Shown: one piece after another, positions 45,401 to 56,017 of the stretch | How positions within the stretch are numbered: the first letter of the stretch is position 1 | Layout: each line of letters begins with the position of its first letter | DNA from: Rhizoclosmatium globosum | Taxonomy: Eukaryota > Chytridiomycota > Chytridiomycetes > Chytridiales > Chytriomycetaceae | Direction of reading: 5' to 3' | Assembly (NCBI GenBank): GCA_002104985.1 | Contig: MCGO01000068.1 | Coordinates: 62,001 to 126,000, forward strand | Length of the DNA: 64,000 nucleotides | Made by a program: the position numbers and the translations under genes | The notes under the pieces: model-generated | What the model was told of the DNA's origin: nothing | What the model saw: only the letters and a program-made list of their open reading frames with translations | Databases searched by the model: none

Positions 45401-47224
45401 ACAGAAACTTCATCCAATCCAGTAGAGTCTTCAATTTGCTCAATATTCTCGTCAGCAAACAGCCGATCCACTTTCTGCATAATTTCGAGTGAAACAGGCG
45501 GTAAAGCTTTCTTTGAAGCTGTCATGAATCCACCGCCACCTCCATTCCCAAATGATATTGCTTCGTCGCCCAAATTCAGCAACTGATTCGCAAACTTGAG
45601 TCCTTTCGTTGACACTGGTGGGAGCGCCTTCCGTGACGCAGTCATAAATCCCACGAAAGATGCAGTTGGTTCCGTCATCAGGTTTTCAATGTCAAGATTG
45701 CCAGACTCGTTATCATCTTTGTCGACTGTACGTGATTCATATGGTTTGTTGTATTCGTCCAGAATCAACTTGTTCAGATTTTCTTCTCTGGATCGAGATA
45801 TAGCAGACTCTGACAGATCCATTTGTTCACTTGTATGTGCATCTATTTTTGTCGCGTCTATTGTTGGTTTCTGTTGCCTGCTCCGTGTGACAACATTGGA
45901 ACGCGAAAGCCCGATTGAGGTCGACGAGCTTGTGCTGCTAAATCTACAAGACTCAGGGATACTGTTCCTTTCGTGTTCGAATATTGAGAATGGTTTGTGC
46001 AAATTCAAGATGCTTCTTCGGAATATTAATCGGTTTCTTTGATGCAGTTGTGAACGTGGCAATGGGTAGAATATCGTCAAATAGATCGCTTTTTGTGAGA
46101 TGAAGGATTCTGAACTGCAATAGGTGGCGAGATTTCAGGTCTATAACAGTGATTAGTTTTGATACTGGACAGAGAATAGCTCTATCAACCTTCTTCCCCG
46201 ATATCCATAGCACCTGAGGTAACATAGGCAAGAAGTTCTTGATCCGATATATCCATACCCATGGTAGCCTGTTCGTGTCATTCCCCGACTCATCTCCATG
46301 AACGACTTTCTCAACCACATTCTCATCCTTCGACGTCTCCATAATCCCTCTCTTAAGTCGAACGCCGCTACTACTACCAGTAAAATCCCGATGCCGTCGA
46401 ATTTTAGGTGTCGTTTTCCACGCAAACTCCCAATCCCGTTTCTCTTGAGACGACATTCCATCAGTATCACTTGGTAAAAACTGTTTCGTGCGGAGTCTTA
46501 TCGATCGCGCCTCTTCGTTGCTATTTGAATGCTCGCTGTTGTCTGTTTCGGAAGTAGATGGAATAGTGAGAGAAGCGCGTCTGTTTGTAGGTGCGGATGA
46601 AAGTGTGGGGAATGCATGGATCGTATGTCTCCTCCTCGTATTCTTCAATCCGACTGTTCTGAGTTTCTTTTGGGTTGAGTTGATGCGGGGTGTTTTGGCA
46701 CGTTTGAGAGTTGCTGGAGGCAGCGGGGGTAACTCTGACGGAGAAGATCTTGTTGCTGTTGGAGTACGAGCCATTTGATTGTTATCCTGGTGTGGATGAG
46801 GAGGGGCTGCTGGATCAACGACCGCCTCTGTCGCCCCCTTCACCGCATCATCGATCCGCACCCACTGAGACGCCGACCAATCGTCTAATTCATCGAACGA
46901 GAACGAAGACGAGGGTTTCGGAGACACGCGCGCCGAAGTTGCGACAGAGTTTGTACCAGACTTCCGAAGCAGCGGCGACGCGGCCTCCTGCGCCTCCTCA
47001 GTCAAAGTTTGCGCGTTCAACGACTGGCGCATGATTCGGATGGCGCGGCGGCCCGTTGATAAGCCGTCATCGGCGCCTGGTGCGTGCGAGTCGCCGGCTG
47101 GTGTTGCGGCAAAGAGTTCGTGGAGGTTTAGTTGCTCGCTGGAACCATCGTCAAACTCAAAGTCATCTGAATCGTTGGTCTCATTCAGGTGATTCAATGG
47201 TATGTGTGACGGTGATTCGGACAT
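42403..47224 (-). CDS. BRCA2: BRCA2 homolog with six BRC repeats and OB-fold DNA-binding domain
   Basis: Loads RAD51 on single-stranded DNA in homologous recombination. ATG 47224 starts MSESPSHIPLNHLNETND. Six BRC repeats lie at about 45100-46075, for example GFMTASRKALPPVSTKGL and GGGFMTASKKALPPVS, with the FxTA core and a following hydrophobic LF-type motif. The DNA-binding part has a helical domain (NHYGWV, FWKLAGLVRSFP; 44060-44260), OB1 (VTDGWYSLKAHLDP; 43650-44000), OB2 (to about 42850) and an OB3 end (KVGDVLCLRNVEY; 42484-42667). The last tiny exon ends SSVDFQELIASL at TAG 42405-42403. Frame breaks near 45985, 44995, 44660 and 44200 each look like one-base changes. Human BRCA2 has eight BRC repeats; fungal ones usually have fewer. 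Confidence 0.92.
45100..46075 (-). repeat. BRC repeat array (six units)
   Basis: Units centred at about 46035, 45620, 45505, 45350, 45240 and 45135. The first five carry F(M/T)TAS(R/K)K then (A/S/K)LPPVS or close variants; the sixth is degenerate (FATAFKKPMAPPS). The plus strand shows the repeated GACGCAGTCAT / GAAGCTGTCAT that encodes MTAS. Middle units are more alike than the outer two, suggesting local repeat expansion. Confidence 0.9.
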
Positions 47225-47270
47225 GAGTAAGAGGAGGGAGAGAGATTTCAAATGAAAAGCTCTTTTAACT

Positions 47271-48014
47271 TTATTCCTTAAATGCAGCGGTGCGATAATA
47301 TCTCAACTCTTCAATACTTTCCCTGATATCATCCAACGCACGATGAGACTCCTTCTTCTTGGGCGCACCTGCAAGAACGCGTGGGTTCCAACGCGCCATC
47401 AGCTCCTTAATCGTGCTGACATCAACAAGGCGATAGTGCAAATGTTCCAACAATGATGGTATGTCTTTGCGCAAGAACTCCTTATCCATATGCCTGTGTC
47501 CTTCTGTTTGAGACAAAGGACTCTGCCACATCAACAAGAATCACTCACACAGAGTTTCCAGCAAGTACCCCAACATTCTTTTGCGGAATGTGCAGCTTGA
47601 TAAAGTCCAGAATCTGAGTTTCAACTTGTTGCATTGAAAGTGGGGAAGTAAGAGCCGATTGAGTAAGGCCAGACTTGTATGAATAAAACAATGAGAAAGA
47701 CATCCAAGATATCACTAGAAGCGAGGAAGTCCCTCAAAGAACTCACTTGGCCATGATGTTGGACACACCACTCATCCATCCCGTCCAACAACGCCTTATC
47801 CGTTCGCACGATCAAGTCTTCGCTCTCCGCAACCACATTCAGGTCTCCATCTGTAATAATGCATGCAATCTCGAGGATTCGGTCCTTCTTGAGGTCAAGT
47901 CCTGACATTTCTCTGTGCACTTTGTGTCAGTACAAGCGGTTCTTAGATCCGGAGAATAAGGCCATACAGGTCGATCCAGACTAAGGGCTTCTTGATTTGC
48001 GACGTTGTGGCCAT
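47271..48014 (-). CDS. REXO2: Oligoribonuclease (REXO2/Rex2 family)
   Basis: 3'-5' exoribonuclease that removes the last 2-5 nt RNA, usually in mitochondria and cytosol. ATG 48014 starts [16 protein letters not shown], joined across an intron (about 47910-47965) to [20 protein letters not shown]. That gives the DEDDh motif I, DLEMSGLD. Motif II lies in LAGNSVHMDKEFL, formed across the intron at 47514-47559. Motif III is [11 protein letters not shown] (about 47315-47345), with the catalytic His and Asp. A further intron is about 47660-47747. The C-terminus is [10 protein letters not shown] at TAA 47273-47271. No frame break. The stop is 47 bp from the BRCA2 start (same strand). Confidence 0.93.
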
Positions 48015-48231
48015 TTTGCGACAGAGTTTTGTTGAAACAAGAACTGGCTGTAACCGAAATTGACGTGCAGTGAACACGAATCGTGTGAATGCAAACATAA
48101 AATGCAAGAATGTTTGATCAGAGGCTCTTCGCTGTTTGTTAGTTATTATGGACGAAACCAGAAAGAGAAGTTCTGATTCTTCTTTCTTTTTTTTCTTTGT
48201 TCAATCCCATCTCCCACCAACAAACTACCAA
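48015..48231. promoter_or_regulatory. Bidirectional promoter region of REXO2 and NIP7
   Basis: Only 217 bp separate the two divergent start codons, so the promoters overlap or are shared. A long T-rich tract (about 48178-48200) precedes the NIP7 start. No specific factor site is identified. Confidence 0.5.
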
Positions 48232-48971
48232 ATGCGTCCACTTACAGAGGAAGAAGTCAAAACACTGTTCGAAAAGCTCGCCAAGTACATTGGTCGAAAC
48301 ATTACCCACTTGATTGACAGACAAGACGATCCCCACTGCTTCAGAGTCCACAGAGACAGAGTCTATTATGTCAGGTAAACGATCATTCCTATCCACATTG
48401 CAGATAAGCTAACACGATTGCACAGTGAAAGCATCATGAGGAAAGCTACAAGTGTGAACCCACACTTGATGTCGATGGGAGTTTGTTTTGGAAAGTTCAG
48501 TAAGACTGGAAAGTTCAGATTGCATGTTACTTGTCTCGAATACCTTGCACAATACGCCAAGGTAAATATTTTGCTGATGTTGATTTGAAGAGCTCAGTAT
48601 GAATGGACGCTGGAGTGACATCGATTCCCCAAACGAAACCGACAACTCCATAATCTCCCAATGCTCCAAACCAATGACGAAAATCTAACTAACATTCTAT
48701 ATAATTTTAGTACAAAGTCTGGGTAAAACCAACCGGCGAGATGCCATTCATGTACGGAAACCACATTCTCAAAGCACACTTGGGTCGTATCACCGAAGAC
48801 ACACCAGAACACCAAGGAGTCGTTATCCTCTCCATGTCCGATGTCCCTCTTGGGTTCGGTGTCACGGCAAAGAGCACACAAGACGCGAGGAAGATGGAGC
48901 CAACGGGAATCATTGTGTTTCATCAGGCGGATGTGGGAGAATACTTGAGAAACGAAGATACATTGGTTTAA
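48232..48971 (+). CDS. NIP7: NIP7, 60S ribosomal subunit biogenesis protein
   Basis: Nucleolar PUA-domain protein needed for pre-rRNA processing and 60S assembly. ATG 48232 starts [20 protein letters not shown], the invariant family N-terminus. Three exons (48232-48374, 48426-48561, 48711-48971) give 179 residues, the normal family length. The PUA part includes [20 protein letters not shown] and [12 protein letters not shown]. No frame breaks. Divergent from REXO2. UTP14, another ribosome-biogenesis protein, is at the far left of the window, but there is no sign of clustering. Confidence 0.97.
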
Positions 48972-49198
48972 AAGTATTCGTGTACGAAATTAAAAACACA
49001 TGTCACCCAAAGATTTTTCAACCTAGGTTATTTTAAGAGGATTGATAAACGAATAGTAAATTAAACAGTATCACAAAGAATGTGTACGTAATGAACAGAT
49101 TTTCTTATTACTTCGTGGGGCTGGGCAAGAATCGTGGATCAAGCAATGACATAAATACGCCACTTTGTTCCTGAACAATTCTCAAACAACAATCAAAA

Positions 49199-50306
49199 AT
49201 GCCAGCCGTCACTTCTTTCCAGCTACATTCTCGGCCTTGACGTAGAATGCATTGGGTCTGCCAATGTGGAAGTCTATGTCCAAAAGGGCGGAGAGAAGAC
49301 AGCCACTGTTTCATGGGAAAAGATTGATGGAACCGATGCCAACTTTGCGAAGATCAAGTTCGATGCGACCGTAAGAAACGGCAAACTGTGCATCCGCTGC
49401 GAAAGTCCCGACAAGGCGATCACAGTCAACTTCTTTGGCTTGTTTGGAAACTCTGCTTCAGCAAGGATCATCATCACACTTCCTGTGGATATCGATGAAT
49501 TCAAATACAAAGGATCTACCTCGAAGCTGTTTCTGGACGACGCCGGATTCAAGATTCGAGTGGACTTGCAGACAGACGTGGGTGACATCACTGTCCGCAG
49601 TCCACTCAACACCCAGAATCTATCCATCAAAGGCGACGTTGGAAACATTGTTTTCAACGCTCCAGGTACAGCATCTCAAACATTCGCAATCAAGTCCGAT
49701 GTAGGTGCAATCACAACCCAATCAATCACAGCCGAGACCGTTCACATTACCAGTGACGTTGGCGCAATCAAAGTCGATCAAATTACAGGCTTACAACGTG
49801 TTTCCATCAAGTCAGATGTAGGCTCAATCACAGTCGCACACATCAACACACCTTCCCTCACAGTTAAAAGCGACGTGGGTTCCATCAAATTACCCAACGC
49901 GACAGTGACCGAAATCGGAGAAATCAAGTCCGATGTAGGTTCCATTGCTGGATCATTTGCATCCTTCAAAAACTTTAACGTCTCGACTGATGTCGGGTCC
50001 ATCAATGTGACGCTTGCCCCTGCTGCCGACGCTGCTACGAAAATTGAATCTGATGTGGGGAAGGTGACTGCAGTTGTGACGGGTTTTAATGGAATTTTTA
50101 AGGGAAAGTCGGACATGGGGAAAGTGTCACTTAGAGGTACTGGATCTGATTTGGATGGAGAGAATAGAGGAACGGTTTCTTGTATGATTGGTGCAGCCGG
50201 TGGTAAAGGTGCATTTGCGGTGAAGACTGATACGTCTCGGATTGAAGTCACTTTTGTTCCATCTAGTTTGCCAGATTATGCTGAGAAAGTTGAGAAAGAG
50301 CAATGA
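49199..50306 (+). CDS. DUF4097-like beta-solenoid protein, copy 3
   Basis: Best preserved member of the family for seeing the repeat: units like TIKSDVGSI, TVKSDVGSIKLPN and EIKSDVGSIAGSF recur about every 20 residues from 49680 to 50060, implying a right-handed beta-solenoid with Asp-Val-Gly turns. The N-terminal block (ECIGSANVEVYVQKGGEKTA) matches the other copies. ATG 49199 (MPAVTS) is out of frame by one or two bases with the long open frame that starts near 49245; two one-base losses (TTTCC|AGC and GGCC|TTG) would join them. No signal peptide or membrane segment. Together with the split gene this gives three paralogs within 19 kb. Function unknown. Confidence 0.75.
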
Positions 50307-50480
50307 TATCATTTGTTATAACGACTGTAAAACAATACAAGAAATTCTATAACACCTCTCTTACACTAAAAGATTGATTTGCATTTGGTAGAGCAGTAGA
50401 CGTTCTATTTACAAGGAACACGGTAAAACGTAATAAGGTAATTAAAAAAGCAAAAGATATTAGTTTAAAGAAAGTAGAGA

Positions 50481-51604
50481 TTAAGCCCCATACAACAGCT
50501 TCTTCGTCTGAGCAATCTCAAGCTCCAGCTCAGAAATCATTTCCATCTTCTGGGCATGTTCATTTTGAAGTACGCCAATGAAATCCAAAGCTTGTGTTGT
50601 AGATTAAGATTATGTAATCGATTCAGTAAGAACACGCACCTTTCTCTAATACCTTTTCTTTCGGCGCAAATCGGTCACTCATGTGCGCGATGGGAGGGAT
50701 AATAGATCGTAGTTCCTCAACACAATCGCGCATCGCATCTCTCCTCATCTTCTCCGCTTCTTTCCGCATCCGTCGATGTTCTTCACTCTTGTTTGTTAAC
50801 GATGGTTTCCTTCCAACCGTTGGTTTCCTGTGAATTACGAATTGTGAAACACTATTGAGTCTTACGTAATGAAGAAAAGAGCAAGCAAACGAACCGATTG
50901 AACAGTTTACTTGGCGTCACTCGAATAGCATTTTTTGAAAGTGCAACAACAGGCATAGACGGAATCGTGGGAGGGGTTAACGAAGAAGTTGAACAATTTG
51001 ATGACGCCGATCCTTCACTTAACCGCAAAGAATTAAAAGATCCAGACGCGTCCCAGTATCCATTGTCAGGTGCATAGCCTCCCGAATTCTGAAAAGAGGA
51101 GAATGGTGTCATAATGGTTGAATCGTTTCCAAAGACATTCGGACCAGTCATGGGTGTTGACGAATTTCCTGGCGCTAGTGAAGGAGAATAGGCAGAGAGA
51201 GCAGGCGACTCGAGGAGATTATCTCTGTACGTATTGAAAACTGGTGACGGAAAAGGATTCTGCATATGTAGCTGATGTGTTGGAGTGTTTGAGAGAGTAG
51301 GATAGGATTGAGGCGGTTGAAGAGCCATATTAAGGGAAAGTGGGGTTACTCTATTGTGAGGATGATGTGGAGTGACACGTTCTGTTTGAAGTGGAGAAGG
51401 TACAGCTGGAGCATACGGATGCGGACTGAACGATCTGTGAGGAAGCGGCTGAAACAGCGGCGAAGCATGATTTCCAAATGGACTGAGCATTGGAGAGTTG
51501 AACTGGGCCCGTGGTCGTGGATGAACAATTGAATCGGAGTGGTTCTGGCTTGGATCACCAAATTCAAACATTTGCGCAGGTGTCATTCGCACACTTTGAT
51601 CACT

Positions 51605-51639
<35 letters not shown>

Positions 51640-51964
51640 GGAAGAAAGAGTTCTGATGTGTTTGAAAGAAGGTTTCGTCGAGGCCAAGAGCCGCCCAGTC
51701 GCTGTTACTGTTGCTTCTTCCTTCGCCTTCGATGACTAATTCAGACGACGTGTCGAAGAGAAGCGGCTCCGGTGCCCACACTCCTTCGATGTTCCCAATA
51801 GATCCACTCAGATCCACTCCAACTTGAAACGATCCAGCTTCTCCGCTTCCGCAATAAGCTAACTGTTCGTGCGGCAGTCGTCCATACTCAATCAGGTACG
51901 ATGCCGGGGGTGTGCGGAGAACGTTGCGATCTTTCCCGGGTTCCTGCGGCTGTTCGGGTGACAT
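50481..51964 (-). CDS. bHLH transcription factor 1 with polyQ tract
   Basis: ATG 51964 (MSPEQPQEPGKD). A long Ser/Pro/Gln-rich N-terminal region holds a polyQ run and repeated R(M/V)TP motifs (SVRMTPAQMF, RVTPHHP, RVTPLSL, IRVTPSKLF). After an intron (about 50827-50894) the DNA-binding part reads EEHRRMRKEAEKMRRDAMRD, then CVEELRSIIPP, a loop, and KEKVLEK. A second intron (about 50590-50639) precedes ALDFIGVLQNEHAQKMEMIS, forming helix 2 and a leucine-zipper-like coiled coil. The basic region contains the E and RR positions needed for E-box binding. First of three tandem bHLH genes. Stop 50481-50483. Confidence 0.8.
51605..51640 (-). repeat. CAA microsatellite encoding polyGln
   Basis: Twelve perfect TTG units on the plus strand (CAA on the coding strand) give an uninterrupted glutamine run in bHLH factor 1. 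The codons are all the same, so the tract is prone to length change. Confidence 0.9.
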
Positions 51965-52105
51965 TGGATTGGTGCAAAAAAACGTGTGGCCAATGCAAAG
52001 CGAAGATTCTGCAAACAAGCCCAACCTGTTCTTAACTAAACAAATAACAAAATAATAGTAATATAATAGTAATGCAATTGTATTGATGTTTAAGTTAAAA
52101 AAAGT

Positions 52106-53577
52106 TCAAGAAGACAGTGTCTCTTCCTCTTCTTGGAGAACAATGCTGGCCCATGAAGTGGCCGTTGCTAGAGGTGGCGAATCAGAGGGCGATAATACAG
52201 ATGCTGAAATTAGTTTCGTTGCAATTGTCTGAGGCGCTAAAGAAGATACTGGCGAAGGTTCATAGGGCAACTGTCCATCATTTTGAAGCTTGGCTTTGAA
52301 CTCTGCTATTTCCGCTTCCAGCTCCCGAATCTCCTTCTCTCGAGAACTTGCTCCTTCCTGAAGCTCATGAATGCATGATAATGCTGTAAATGAGGGAAAA
52401 AACGTTAATTATCCGAGGGGACCGCATACAACAAATATCGGGCACGCACCATTATCAAGCAACTTTTCTTTCGAAGTCTTGGAGTTTGTACCAGTATGCA
52501 TACTCGTAAGCAAGACCCTTAAATTATTTTCCATCGATATCGTTCGGTTTCTTCGGTTCTGTTCGGCAACTTTCCGTCTTAACCGTCTCTTGTCCGTTTC
52601 GCACTGTATACATCAAGAAACCAAATCAGTTCACCAAACATAATTAAAATAATTTAAAAAAGAAACTCACGTGTCTCCAGCAGCCACATCCGCCAACAAA
52701 CTGATTCCATCCTCTTCATGTCCACTCGACACTTGACTTGACGGTCCCGCTCCAGCTACTACACTCGAATCCCCAGAAAACCTTCGTTTCAACGGTTCCT
52801 CAGGGAATCCCCACGCTTTCATCGGTAGCCTCCTTTTCTGACCCATTGAAGTATTCCCACCCATTGTCATGGATTGACCAGAAGATACCATAGGTATACC
52901 GTCCCGACTCCCATATATACTATCACAGTTTCGCGTAGGCCAGTCTCCGAATCGAAAGTTGGGAATGAGTTTCGGAGTGGGGAGACAGTCCTTGTTCCTC
53001 GGGAGACATGCTGCTGATACGGCTCGTTGTGGGTATTGTAATATGACTGGTTGGTATCTGACTGTGCACCATAAAAGTTGCTGACGTGATGTGAGGGATG
53101 ACTGAGGTCCGAGCGGATTGGTGATGGGAACACTGCTGCTAGTGAGGGTAGTGATGGTCGGCGATCTGTTGCAGTTTGGATCGGTGGAGGCGGAGGTAAA
53201 GAGTAAGGGTGATTGTCTTGGGGGGTGCCATTGTGTTGAGGGTGGCGGTGATAGAACAAGGGATTTGAGGGGTTAGTGCGATCGTGATGGAGAGGGTATC
53301 GTTGTACTGGTAAGGTTGCTGGTATGCCCAGAGGGTGCAGGAAGCAGTTGCGGAGGGTGGTCCAGTGTGTGGTGGCTAGGTGTCTCTAAAGGTGCCCTCC
53401 AACCTTCCGTTTCCAAACTTGATCGTTGTCGATTGCTTTGGTGATCGGGTGTTTGACTCGTATCGCCTCCTTCATGGAATGGGATCCGGTTTCTTCGTAT
53501 TGTTGGGAAGGCGCGGAAGAGTGAACAGGGGGCAACATTGAAGGCCATGCGGTCGAAGTCATTGTTCTTTCCTTCAT
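52106..53577 (-). CDS. bHLH transcription factor 2
   Basis: ATG 53577 (MKERTMTSTAWPSMLPP). Low-complexity His/Pro/Ser N-terminus with a RRPSLPSLAAVFPSP block (about 53120-53165), then PMKAWGFPEEPLKRRFSGDS (about 52750-52820). An intron at about 52605-52672 leads to the bHLH: CETDKRRLRRKVAEQNRRNR, then MENNLRVLLTSMH and KEKLLDN. After another intron (about 52386-52450) comes ALSCIHELQEGASSREKEIR, helix 2 plus a coiled coil. The KxAExxRR core is present. Frame changes are needed near 53390, 53265 and 52890-52930, consistent with one-base losses. Stop 52106-52108. Confidence 0.7.
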
Positions 53578-53715
53578 CGGAAAATTTCAATCTCCAAAAT
53601 TCCCCCAAAATCAGCAAAGCCCACTGCTTTCAGCTCCTGCACACAAAATATCTGATTATAGGATTATGTATTTAAGACTAAGTGTCGAGCTAAAATTAGA
53701 TAAGCTCTGAAATTA

Positions 53716-55109
53716 CTATATGGTAAACTGCGCCTTCTGTTGTGCAACTTGAAGCCTCATTTGCTGTACCTCCTTTTCAAGCTCACTTATAACCCTCGAC
53801 TTTGTGTTCTCAGCCTCAACAAGATCCATAATAAGTTCCCGCGCTTTATCCAACACCTTCTCCTTCGCAGGTAACCGTTCCACAAATGACGTTGGCGGCA
53901 ACAACTTCTTGATATCGTCAAACGACGCCTTGAGTTGCTCACGACGATGCTTTTCCGCTTCCTTACGATACTCTTTCCTATCAATCCCTGCTTTAAGAGA
54001 TGGCTTCGGTTTGAGTGTGATTGATGGAAGCGACCTTGTTGAAAGACTCCTCGTCAAGACTGCCCCAGAAACCGCCGCCACATCCACAGTATTCTCCTTC
54101 TTGATGGATTCAACGAATTATCGTCAACGAATTGTTTCGGTTAGATAAGTCCGGCACTGGGGCCGAACTGTGGGTGCTCGATGAACTGAATGCGGGTACT
54201 CAGAATTGGCTAAAGGAGAAGACGTCAAAGTCGATGCCACAAACGGTGACTTTGCCATAAAAGGGCCTGGTGAAGGAGGGGAAGGAATTGATGGCGGTGA
54301 CTGGGTTTGGTTGAGTTTCATGATGGTTGCTGGAGTCATTCGAACTGAAGGATCGGGTTGGAACTGTTGCTGTTGCTGTTGTTGCATGAGCATCAGTGGG
54401 GTCATTCGGCTGTATGGCGCAAATAAGGGTGCCGAATTTGTCCTTGTGTGTCTGATGGCCGATGGTGCTTGCCGAGCCAGAGACTGCTCCCTTGGTGGAG
54501 AAGGGGCTTTTACGGGACCACCTTGAACTGGAACAGTTTGAGGTGTTGTAAATTGCTGCTGAAACGCTTGACTCGAACTTTGCGGTGGGGGTGGTGTCTG
54601 TTGCATCAGCGGTTGTTGGAAAGCGGGCATCATTGGGTTTCTGATCGTATTAGTGTAGAAGGCTGGGGTATTGAATTGTACTTGAGGAGACTGATACAAC
54701 TGTGGCTGGAGTGGGGTCGTGTTATGCTGATGAGGGTGATGCATAGAGTGCATCAGAGAGTTGACGCTGAAGCTGCGGGACATGAATGCATTCGATGAAT
54801 CATACGTCGAGTCGCTTTGGTACGCAGTCATTGTGGGATCGATGCCGTAAAAGGATTGAAGGTTGGGTGTACTATCAAAACCCCGATGCAGAGGGGTAGA
54901 TGCAATCATGGGAACAATAGCAGGTGTAGCGTAGATGGACGTAAAGGGATCCATAGTAAGGGGCGCAGTGTACTGACTGCCAACACAGGATCGGGGTTTA
55001 TCGGCTGAAGCGTCTCACTTGCAAACTGTTCATTATCAAGGATAGAGTCCAAGAACTCCACATCTGCCTGTGAAAGGCCGGCTACGTTGCCGTTCCACAT
55101 TCCGTCCAT
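53716..55109 (-). CDS. bHLH-zip transcription factor 3
   Basis: ATG 55109 starts MDGMWNGNVAGLSQADVEFL. Gln/Pro-rich middle with polyQ and RMTP motifs (YSRMTPLMLM, SVRMTPATIM), the same motif as in bHLH factor 1. DNA-binding part: KEYRKEAEKHRREQLKASFD, DIKKLLPPTSF, LPAKEKVLDKARELIMDLVE. Then a C-terminal zipper (SRVISELEKEVQQMRLQVAQ) ends at TAG 53718-53716. Frame changes are needed near 54975 and near 54090-54130; the latter could instead hide an intron. The E-box-contact residues E and RR are present. Oriented as its two neighbours, so a local duplication series is likely. Confidence 0.75.
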
Positions 55110-56017
55110 TGTTTGTGGTCACAAGACTGGATTGGTTGGCTTTTTTGTTTTTTCTGACTTTGGAGAAGAAGCGGTCCGGATCTGCAATGAAAATTTTATG
55201 TTTCGAAGTTGCCTCGAGAAAATTGCATCATTCTTCATCTCCCTTTGATACATCACCGTTTCGGATGTGCACCCTTTTCTTCGTTCATCCCGCGTCGCTG
55301 AGAAATTGAGATATGCCATTAAAACCTCTGATAATCGTACTTCTCGTCTTACATAAGCATGGGACAACATTTGTCAGATGGCTGATATAACTCTTGTATC
55401 GCCATTCCGATTACCTCTCAATAATCAAAATATAGTCAAAATGATTTATAATCAGTGAATATTGTAGTCTTCTCTGCTCTATATTACCAATTGGTCTTGG
55501 AACAGTTTGCTTTACTAATGTAAAACAAACGCGTTGATGTATGCGATGCATTTAATTAATCGTTCAATTTCATGTCTTCTGTATGAATGGCTAGCATTTG
55601 AGTCTTGGGCGTTGTTTTCGCATGTTTCCATTTTGAGTGCGACTCAACATCCAATCTCTACATTCAATCTTCAATTCTGCAAGCATCATGAATCTATCGC
55701 AATAAATTAACTCATTTCACCTTTGAATATTGTTGAGCGACGCGGATCTTAGTCTCAACCTTTCTTTTCACGATTCCTATCAATGCCTCGTCGTGTGAGA
55801 TAAATTTTCTCTTACAATACATCGAATTCAAAAGGCTTTTATTATTCCATTGTGGATAAGATTCAGAATTTTAAAGGTAGCAGTGTTGAATCTCCGTCAC
55901 CCTCAATCTCAGAATTTAGAAGCTGTCCAGTTATAACTTTGCCCCTACAACCAATTTTTGCTACGACAGGCATTCTATCGATCAAAATATTTTATTATAT
56001 AAATAATCAGCATATAA
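55110..56017. other. Intergenic region between bHLH factor 3 and ankyrin gene C
   Basis: About 900 bp, AT-rich. It must hold the promoter of bHLH factor 3 and the 3' end of the ankyrin gene. Open frames here are short, lack domains and look random. No RNA gene or repeat recognised. Confidence 0.45.
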
